DNA of 28,010 nucleotides from an uncultured Oscillospiraceae bacterium (GTDB taxonomy: Bacteria; Bacillota; Clostridia; Oscillospirales; Acutalibacteraceae), in the NCBI GenBank assembly GCA_900549775.1, contig URPR01000016.1, positions 1 to 28,010 of the forward strand. Direction: 5' to 3'. This document shows, piece after piece, positions 23,469 to 28,010 of this stretch. The notes under the pieces are model-generated. The model was not told the origin of the DNA. It searched no databases and was given only the letters and a program-made list of their open reading frames with translations. Both the position numbers and the translations under genes were made by a program. Each line of letters opens with the position of its first letter. Position 1 is the stretch's first letter.

Positions 23469-23497
23469 AAAAATCTCCGGGTTTCCGGAGATTTTTA
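23469..23497 (+). terminator. Terminator of the second double-glycine peptide
   Basis: AAAAATCTCCGG and CCGGAGATTTTT form a perfect 12-bp stem with a GTTT loop and a T-rich tail. Confidence 0.9.
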
Positions 23498-23520
23498 TTA
23501 CGTTTTAACATAGGTAACTG

Positions 23521-24012
23521 CGCTTTGCGTAGTTCAAAAATAGCACGCTATGCGCGTGAGATGAAGTTCAAGCCATTAAAGAAAGGTGTTGTTTATGGCA
23601 CAAAGTTTATCATATGGTAAATGATTATGCGAGTATCATGTAGTATTCATGCTAAAATATAGCATATCGCAAATTATGTAGTATCTAAAAGGAAAAAGTG
23701 CAATGATAATATTTGAAAAACATACAAACTTAAAGTACAAATTTGGTAACAGATATTCCTGGACAGATGGACATTATGTAAGTACAGTGGGTCTAAATAC
23801 TACAACGATACAAAAATGTATTAGAGAGCAAGAAAAAGAAGGTCAAATTATGGACAAACTTAAAACTAAAAGAATACGTAAGGCCCTTTTAAGGGTAGTA
23901 AATAATCAGTTCTCTTAAGCTTGAACACAGTGAGAGCCAGCCATCTTGAGATGGCTGGCTCTATTATGACCTTATATGGCTCCCCATACCACATCTCTTA
24001 GGCGTGGTCATG
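23521..24012 (+). mobile_element. Internally deleted IS200/IS605-family element, copy 2
   Basis: It shares both ends and much internal sequence with copy 1 at 14608-15281 but is in the opposite orientation and about 180 bp shorter. The 3' part forms a strong hairpin, GAGCCAGCCATCT paired with AGATGGCTGGCTC, of the kind recognised at IS200-type ends. Having both ends but no working transposase, it could only move if a relative supplied the enzyme in trans. Confidence 0.8.
23595..23918 (+). pseudogene. IS200-type transposase, internally deleted
   Basis: The frame begins MAQSLSYGK, meets TGA at the codon that should be Trp, goes on LCEYHVVFM, and then joins directly in frame to LKYSISQIM. This loses roughly 60 residues that include the HUH metal-binding motif. 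A second stop (TAG) lies just before YLKGKSAMIIFEKH. The remaining 72-codon tail, with the VSTVGLN signature, is open and longer than in copy 1, ending RVVNNQFS. It is not functional as a transposase. Confidence 0.85.
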
Positions 24013-24043
24013 ATTGTATAGCTTATATTTACGTAATTAATTC

Positions 24044-24526
24044 CTAACTTTGTTGTGGTGTAATCACAATGTGAATATTTCTAGTTATATCTTGTACAAA
24101 CCCCAAAATAGAAGACGCATTAGATCCAATTGTATCTTTGTATTTTTTGATAAACTTACTCAACCCCGAACACGTAAAAGAACCACTGTCAACATAGCAT
24201 TTATAAGAAGTTACTGCACCAAATATCCCCCCGATAATTGCGAAAATCGATGCCATAGATCCTGCTATACCTACTATCGCTGCAAAATGAGATTTAAACA
24301 TAAATTTAATATTACTCCATAAAGAAGGACTCTTTTGCTTTGCAGGTTTTGCTTCTGCTTTTTCCATTAATTTCAAGAGCCTTTTCATTTCTCGTATGTC
24401 ATGCTCTCTTTGCTCTGATTCAGTGTAATATCTTCCTGCAAAGCACGTTAATCCCGAATTTACCCCAACTGTTGCAAGTAAAGAAGCTACTACTAGAAAA
24501 ATTGATAATATTTTTTTGTAATTCAT
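24044..24526 (-). CDS. Exported small protein with glycine-rich membrane segment
   Basis: Function not recognised. There is a signal peptide (about residues 1-30, ending near LTCFAG), a charged helical stretch (33-68: YYTESEQREHDIREMKRLL and after), and a hydrophobic Gly/Ala/Ile-rich segment (about 80-106) with GxxxG-like spacing that could insert in membranes. Then come two Cys about 12 residues apart (KCYVDSGSFTC) that may form a disulfide, and a final amphipathic part. AAGGAG precedes the ATG and a consensus promoter lies 50-75 bases upstream, so it is likely well expressed. A holin-like, pore-forming or envelope role is possible but unsupported. It lies beside the IS relic. Confidence 0.7.
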   Translation of the reverse strand: MNYKKILSIFLVVASLLATVGVNSGLTCFAGRYYTESEQREHDIREMKRLLKLMEKAEAKPAKQKSPSLWSNIKFMFKSHFAAIVGIAGSMASIFAIIGGIFGAVTSYKCYVDSGSFTCSGLSKFIKKYKDTIGSNASSILGFVQDITRNIHIVITPQQS

Positions 24527-24572
24527 ATTATGTTTTCTCCTTAACTATATTTTTATGATATACCACGGAATT

Positions 24573-24602
24573 ATTATACTATAGTTAAATTATTACTGTC
24601 AA
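24573..24602 (-). promoter_or_regulatory. Consensus promoter of the small exported protein gene
   Basis: On the minus strand perfect TTGACA and TATAAT are separated by 18 bases. It is one of the two best promoters in the window, the other driving the operon at 106. Confidence 0.85.
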
Positions 24603-24684
24603 GGATAACTTCCACTTTATAAGTATTCTTTAATCTAAATCTTCTAACAGTTTATGTAATGAAGTACGTAAAATTATTTTTATT

Positions 24685-24715
24685 AAAAAGAGACTACTCT
24701 ACGTAGCCTCTTTTA
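24685..24715 (-). terminator. Terminator overlapping the 3' end of mazF
   Basis: On the minus strand AAAAGAGGCTA pairs with TAGTCTCTTTT (one mismatch) around a 7-base loop, followed by T-rich sequence. The stop codon of mazF lies inside the structure. Confidence 0.75.
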
Positions 24716-25070
24716 TCATATATTCTTCAGATAAGCCGAAACTGATAGTTAAAGCTTCATCTACTCTAGCCATTGATATTGTGTCCAGTGTGCCCATTTT
24801 TTCTTTTAGCCTTTTTTTATCAATAGTTCTTATTTGCTCTAAAAGCACCACAGAATCCTTTGAAAGTCCGCTTCCGCTTGCTCTTAAAGTTATATGTGTT
24901 GGCAAATTAGCTTTTGAGTTTTGGCTGGTTATTGCCGCCGCTATGACTGTGGGACTAAAACGATTTCCAACATCATTTTGAACTATTAAAACAGGCCTTA
25001 CTCCACCTTGTTCCGAGCCTACTACAGGACTTAAATCTGCATAAAATATATCTCCTCGTTTTATATTCAC
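24699..25070 (-). CDS. ndoA: MazF/EndoA-family mRNA endoribonuclease toxin
   Basis: A sequence-specific mRNA interferase of the Bacillus EndoA type. The whole family core is present: KRGDIFYADLSPVVGSEQGG at residues 3-23, RPVLIVQND, NRFSPTVIAAAIT, LPTHITL and LEQIRTIDKKRL. At 123 residues it is normal. The second GTG is preferred as start because CGGAG lies 10 bases before it; the first GTG, three codons earlier, is only 1-2 bases from that site. No antitoxin gene of the ribbon-helix-helix type precedes it; 519 non-coding bases do. Its terminator overlaps its own stop codon. Confidence 0.93.
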   Translation of the reverse strand: MNIKRGDIFYADLSPVVGSEQGGVRPVLIVQNDVGNRFSPTVIAAAITSQNSKANLPTHITLRASGSGLSKDSVVLLEQIRTIDKKRLKEKMGTLDTISMARVDEALTISFGLSEEYMIKEAT

Positions 25071-25589
25071 TTCTTTCACGCTCCGAAATTTTTATATCAA
25101 ATTAAAATTATTTTTAAACTTAATTTAAGAATATTTTTACCTTTATTTACGGCGTTTAATCATAAAAAACATTGCATTTAAAAATATTCCCATCAATATA
25201 TAATATTAATTTTTGTCCAAGCGTGACATAAAAATACAAGTTTGTTACAGTGGTTTTACCATCCGTCTGAAATAAAACTTAAAAATAATAATAGTTACAA
25301 TTTGTAACTATTTTGTAATAATATGTTTTTCTCTCTATAGCACAAAAAATTAACTCAAATTCGCCTTGTTAAAAAACAATACAAGTGCAAAAAGGGTTTT
25401 GCATGAATATTTTATAGTATAAATATACAAAATATTTTTATTTTTCGATTTGACATTTCAAGTCAGCAATAATAAAATAAGTTATAAATGATTTTAAACT
25501 ATTAACTTTCAGAAATTTAACTTTTACTTTTTGTTATAATTTTGTTATTTTCACATATTATACTTACAAGACCAAAAGGAGGATAAATT
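25071..25589. other. AT-rich intergenic region with several palindromes
   Basis: No gene is seen in this stretch between mazF and the G5-3D gene. It holds three perfect inverted repeats: AATAGTTACAA/TTGTAACTATT at 25290-25312, TGCAAAA/TTTTGCA at 25386-25403, and AATATTTT/AAAATATT at 25406-25436. A promoter at 25450-25478 follows, and a CACATATTATACTTAC motif lies at 25552-25567. The repeats may be operators; none is followed by a clear terminator tail. I looked for a c-di-AMP riboswitch, common before such cell-wall genes, and see none. Confidence 0.6.
25450..25478 (+). promoter_or_regulatory. Promoter of the G5-3D gene
   Basis: A perfect TTGACA is followed after 17 bases by TAAAAT. The leader to the TTG start would be about 105 bases. 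Confidence 0.7.
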
Positions 25590-26633
25590 TTGAATTTAAA
25601 GGAAAAAATATCAAATAATTTATTAAAGAAGTGGAAAATGGTAATATCGTTGACAATCGCAGCTTCAATACTCTCTACAACTATTGTGTCAGTTTCTGCT
25701 TCAATGAAAAATTACACAATAACAGACGGCGAAGCAGTAACTAAGCTTACAGCTATAAAAAGTGAAGTAAATGATATTTTGGAAAAAGCCGGAATAAAAT
25801 TAAATGGTTTTGACAAATTTACCGTTGACGAATGCGGACCTAAGGATATTGCAATAAACATAAAAAGAGCATTCAAAGTAGAAGTTACAGTGGACGGCGA
25901 AACAAAACAATTAGACACTGCTGAGTGCACCGTAAGGGACTTTTTGTCTGAGCAAGGTATAGCTTTGGGTGAAAGCGATGAAATAAATGTCAACCTTGAT
26001 GAGCTTACTTATCAAGACATGAAAATAGCCATTAGCAGGGTAGAAATTAATGAAGTTAAAGATCAGCAAGTTACACCTTATTCATGCGTCATTAAAACAA
26101 CGAGTGATTTAAAAAAAGGTGAAACTAAGGTTGAAACAGCTGGTGCAAACGGAATAAAAGAAACTATTATTAAACAAAAATTTATAGATGGGCAATTAGT
26201 TGAAAGCCAAGTTGTAAGTGAGAACGTCATACAGCCTGCTGTTGACCAAGTAAAGTTAGTTGGTACTAAAGAACCCATTAAATCTAAGAAGAAATCGCCT
26301 TCAACTATGACGGTTGTTTCATCTAGCGGTACATTTACAGATTCAAATGGTCAAAATGTTAATTACTCAAAAGCTATACGCGGGGTATGCACGGCTTACT
26401 GCGACGTAGAAATGACTTCAACGGGTTGCCCTACGCAAGTCGGTATAGTTGCTGTAAACCCTAAAGTTATTCCTTATGGTACTAGACTTTATATACCGGG
26501 ATACGGTTATGCCGTTGCAGGAGATACAGGCGGAGCTATGAGGAGCGGTGGAGTCTTGATAGACGTTTACTATAACACTGAAGCTGAATGTTATCGTTTT
26601 GGACGTAAAACTTTGACAGTTTATATATTATAA
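25590..26633 (+). CDS. yabE: Cell-wall protein with DUF348, G5 and 3D domains (YabE/Rpf-like)
   Basis: A likely peptidoglycan-acting protein of the YabE group, related to resuscitation-promoting factors. A signal anchor (about residues 17-38) leads to two DUF348 repeats (about 41-84 and 87-130; SEVNDILEKAGIKL and CTVRDFLSEQGIAL). A G5 domain follows (about 150-235; KKGETKVETAGANGIKETI and the closing VKLVGTKE), then a linker and a C-terminal 3D domain (about 265-347). The 3D domain shows GTRLYIPGYGYAVAGDTGG and VLIDVYY; the acidic residues of GDTGG and LIDV fit the catalytic Asp pair known from 3D/MltA-type lytic enzymes. The start is TTG, 6 bases after AAAAGGAGG. It stands alone between a long leader and a strong terminator. 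Confidence 0.88.
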   Translation: MNLKEKISNNLLKKWKMVISLTIAASILSTTIVSVSASMKNYTITDGEAVTKLTAIKSEVNDILEKAGIKLNGFDKFTVDECGPKDIAINIKRAFKVEVTVDGETKQLDTAECTVRDFLSEQGIALGESDEINVNLDELTYQDMKIAISRVEINEVKDQQVTPYSCVIKTTSDLKKGETKVETAGANGIKETIIKQKFIDGQLVESQVVSENVIQPAVDQVKLVGTKEPIKSKKKSPSTMTVVSSSGTFTDSNGQNVNYSKAIRGVCTAYCDVEMTSTGCPTQVGIVAVNPKVIPYGTRLYIPGYGYAVAGDTGGAMRSGGVLIDVYYNTEAECYRFGRKTLTVYIL

Positions 26634-26677
26634 AGAAAAAGCTCCTTGTAAATACTACGAGGAGCTTTTTCTTTATA
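26633..26677 (+). terminator. Terminator of the G5-3D gene
   Basis: AAAGAAAAAGCTCCT pairs with AGGAGCTTTTTCTTT, extended by GTA/TAC inside, to give a long near-perfect stem with its own T-run. It begins at the stop codon. Confidence 0.9.
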
Positions 26678-26688
26678 GGTAAATGCAC

Positions 26689-26730
26689 AAAAAACTGTCA
26701 CTTTTCGTTAAGTGAAGTGACAGTTTTTTA
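26689..26730 (-). terminator. Terminator of the ricin-type lectin gene
   Basis: AAAAACTGTCACTT and AAGTGACAGTTTTT form a perfect stem of about 14 bp around an 11-base loop. It lies 25 bases beyond the lectin stop and has T-runs in both directions. Confidence 0.85.
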
Positions 26731-26755
26731 TCTGTTGCTTTATCAAAAAAATTAA

Positions 26756-27274
26756 TCAATGTATACGCCATTTTTGAGCGTCAGAGCCGGTAAACTGGTA
26801 CCCCCAAACTTCAGATCCAGCAGAATCTCCATTTACCGTTAAATAGCGCCCTGATTGCTGATTTATTATAAAAAAGTAACCATCTCCCGCATCTGTAAGA
26901 GTCCACTTTTGGTTAGGACCCCAATCTGAATCCCAAGTTGCTGCTCTGCTACTATCATCAAATTCTATCAAAGCTTTGGTACCTCTATTTGCACAACAAA
27001 TGAATTTATACTGCAAACCATACGTACCGAGTCTTTTTGCACGCCATGTTTGACATGCTGCTCCTTCTTCTACATGACCCCATATGTTGCACGTCGCTCC
27101 ATTCTCTCCTCTCTCTATTGGTCCTCTATCTGCATCCAAGCAAAGTCCCGGAGCGCATTTAGGTTCTATCCATACAAACTCACCATCGTTAGGGGGTCTA
27201 GCTTCTACAACAAAGCTGCACACAGGAAAAGCCAAAAACAAGCAACAGATAATAAATGATACGACTTTTTTCAT
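26756..27274 (-). CDS. Secreted single-domain ricin-type beta-trefoil lectin
   Basis: A signal peptide (about residues 1-25, ending VVEA) is followed by one ricin B-type beta-trefoil of about 145 residues. Each of the three lobes is marked by a Q-x-W motif: CQTW near 75, NQKWTL near 124 and QKWRIH at the very end. GRYLTVNG and ALIEFDD are the typical strand-turn segments before them. Six Cys before the second lobe could form disulfides. There is no catalytic or anchoring domain, so the product is probably a free carbohydrate-binding protein. Codon choice looks richer in G and C than its neighbours, which hints at transfer. AAAAGGAGG precedes the ATG. Confidence 0.85.
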   Translation of the reverse strand: MKKVVSFIICCLFLAFPVCSFVVEARPPNDGEFVWIEPKCAPGLCLDADRGPIERGENGATCNIWGHVEEGAACQTWRAKRLGTYGLQYKFICCANRGTKALIEFDDSSRAATWDSDWGPNQKWTLTDAGDGYFFIINQQSGRYLTVNGDSAGSEVWGYQFTGSDAQKWRIH

Positions 27275-27306
27275 TTTTAAAACCTCCTTTTATTAAAAAG
27301 TCGAGT

Positions 27307-27352
27307 TTATTGTACAATAATAATTTTTAAAATATTGTCGAAATTTGTACAA
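27307..27352. repeat. Two TTGTACAA palindromes upstream of the lectin gene
   Basis: TTATTGTACAATAA at 27307-27320 is a perfect 14-bp palindrome, and its core TTGTACAA recurs at 27345-27352 with centres 35 bp apart. On the minus strand the second copy gives TTGTAC as a possible -35 of the lectin gene, with a poor TAAAAA -10, and the first lies near the expected start point. Two such sites placed this way look like operators for one dimeric repressor. Confidence 0.5.
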
Positions 27353-27383
27353 TAAAATATTTAAAATTAATTTTTATCTTTAC

Positions 27384-27412
27384 TTGATTTTTAAAAATAA
27401 TTATAGTAAAAT
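27384..27412 (+). promoter_or_regulatory. Promoter of tRNA-Leu
   Basis: TTGATT and TAAAAT are 17 bases apart and end 13 bases before the mature tRNA 5' end. Confidence 0.7.
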
Positions 27413-27425
27413 AAAGTTATTGAAT

Positions 27426-27509
27426 GCGGGTGTGGCGGAATTGGCAGACGCGCTAGATTTAGGTTCTAGTGGCAAAACCGTGCAGGTTCAAGTCCTGTCG
27501 CCCGCACCA
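27426..27509 (+). tRNA. tRNA-Leu, anticodon UAG
   Basis: An 84-base class II tRNA with encoded CCA. The acceptor GCGGGTG pairs with CGCCCGC (one G-U). The anticodon stem CTAGA/TCTAG holds the loop TTTAGGT with anticodon TAG, the long variable arm follows, and the T arm contains GGTTCAAGTCC. The D arm shows the TTGGCAGA pattern usual for leucine tRNAs. Confidence 0.97.
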
Positions 27510-27533
27510 TATCTTGACGTGTCAATCGATACA

Positions 27534-27573
27534 AGGTGAGAGAGTCCAGTGTTTCTGGACTTTCTCACTTTAT
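27534..27573 (+). terminator. Terminator of tRNA-Leu
   Basis: GTGAGAGAGTCCAG pairs with CTGGACTTTCTCAC (one mismatch) around a 5-base loop, followed by TTTATT. Confidence 0.85.
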
Positions 27574-27619
27574 TATCGTGTTATCCAAAGTTGGACATCA
27601 TCCTTACACTTTTTTCTAA

Positions 27620-28009
27620 CTATAATTCCCCTTCCATTATTAGCTGAAACACTCGCTTTGACGTTTCCGGGTCTCTATGAAGCAAACAATATAAATACTC
27701 GTTTGTGATGGCTTGTAAAAATGAATTCAGTGTTGATGAGATTATAAATCTGTCAGTGATTGCCCTATTTAAAGCTACCATCTCATCTTCTCCAACAAGA
27801 TCAACTATCAATTTACTGTGTTGAGCAACTAGTATAGTGTCAATTTCTTGACTTAATGTTTGCCTAATGTCTTCAATAAATTTCTTCACTGCATAATTAG
27901 TAAACTGCGGCGTAAGCAGTACAAAATAAATTTCTAACAAAGTGTGTTTTTCCTTATATGGATACCTGTGGTCCTCTATAAACCTCTTTGCTGTTTGATA
28001 GAATTCATG
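27620..28009 (-). CDS. 3' part of an unrecognised gene, cut by the window edge
   Basis: The frame is open to the window edge, so the visible 129 codons are the C-terminal part of a longer protein; the TTG inside it is not a convincing start. The visible part is mixed charged and hydrophobic and looks all-helical, e.g. FTNYAVKKFIEDIRQTLSQE, then IVDLVGEDEMVALNRAITDR and a Leu-rich stretch ending RVFQLIMEGEL. There is no membrane segment or signal. I do not recognise a family or motif. It converges on the tRNA-Leu terminator. Confidence 0.6.
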   Translation of the reverse strand, partial: HEFYQTAKRFIEDHRYPYKEKHTLLEIYFVLLTPQFTNYAVKKFIEDIRQTLSQEIDTILVAQHSKLIVDLVGEDEMVALNRAITDRFIISSTLNSFLQAITNEYLYCLLHRDPETSKRVFQLIMEGEL

Positions 28010-28010
28010 A

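Noticed and set aside
23194..23511. Minus-strand frame of 105 codons over the second double-glycine peptide
   Set aside because: The plus-strand peptide has promoter, ribosome-binding site and terminator; the minus frame starts inside the terminator and has low-complexity composition.
25071..25589. c-di-AMP (ydaO-type) riboswitch before the G5-3D gene
   Set aside because: Such riboswitches often precede these genes, but none of the conserved GC-containing core segments is present in this AT-rich leader.
27426..27573. Integrated element at tRNA-Leu
   Set aside because: No integrase and no second copy of the tRNA 3' end is visible within the window.
1..28010. CRISPR arrays, prophage modules or rRNA genes
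   Set aside because: No regularly spaced direct repeats, phage structural or cas-type proteins, or rRNA sequence were seen.

Overview
The window is low-GC DNA (by eye about one third GC) from an endospore-forming member of the Clostridia. The evidence is a dense set of spore genes (a spoVM remnant, yqfC/yqfD, ylbJ, spmA/spmB, ypeB, a G5-3D cell-wall protein) together with c-di-AMP synthesis (cdaA/cdaR), class B sortase, ThiI/NifS tRNA thiolation, and AGGAGG-type ribosome-binding sites with frequent TTG starts. I cannot place it below class level.

Layout. 1-1510: a three-gene operon behind a consensus promoter encodes two membrane-anchored beta-sandwich proteins and a 56-residue peptide with a textbook double-glycine leader, closed by a bidirectional terminator. 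1516-3230 (minus): an AspT-type aminotransferase, a 47-residue Cys-rich membrane miniprotein and a frameshifted spoVM, possibly one transcript. 3275-4431: corA with an apparent 28-codon leader ORF and competing hairpins. 4477-7672 (minus): yqfC-yqfD, then ybeY and era; phoH is missing from its usual place. 7757-11330: ylbJ, a polytopic membrane protein, abrB (minus) and spmA-spmB. 11408-14583: a surface protein with cohesin-like and cadherin-like beta-sandwich regions, then cdaA and cdaR overlapping by 26 bases; glmM, the usual next gene, is absent. 14608-15281: a decayed IS200-type element. 15348-16263 (minus): rplM-rpsI. 16450-17385: class II aldolase. 17452-21605 (minus): nifS-thiI-srtB-aroF, each gene close to the next. 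21682-21801: a 120-bp GC-rich-footed perfect cloverleaf palindrome in the probable leader of ypeB. 23246-23497: a second, free-standing double-glycine-leader peptide with its own promoter and terminator. 23521-24012: a second IS200-type copy, internally deleted and inverted relative to the first. 24044-27573: a small exported membrane protein, an unpartnered mazF/ndoA, the G5-3D protein, a secreted single-domain ricin-type lectin, and tRNA-Leu(UAG). 27620-28009: the 3' part of an unrecognised gene.

Most genes are housekeeping or sporulation genes in familiar pairs. The least explained items are the cloverleaf element at 21682-21801, the operon at 106-1430 with its double-glycine peptide and the matching peptide at 23304, the spoVM frameshift in a 7-base homopolymer, and the corA leader. 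The two IS200 relics lie in opposite orientation around about 9 kb, so past inversion between them is possible.
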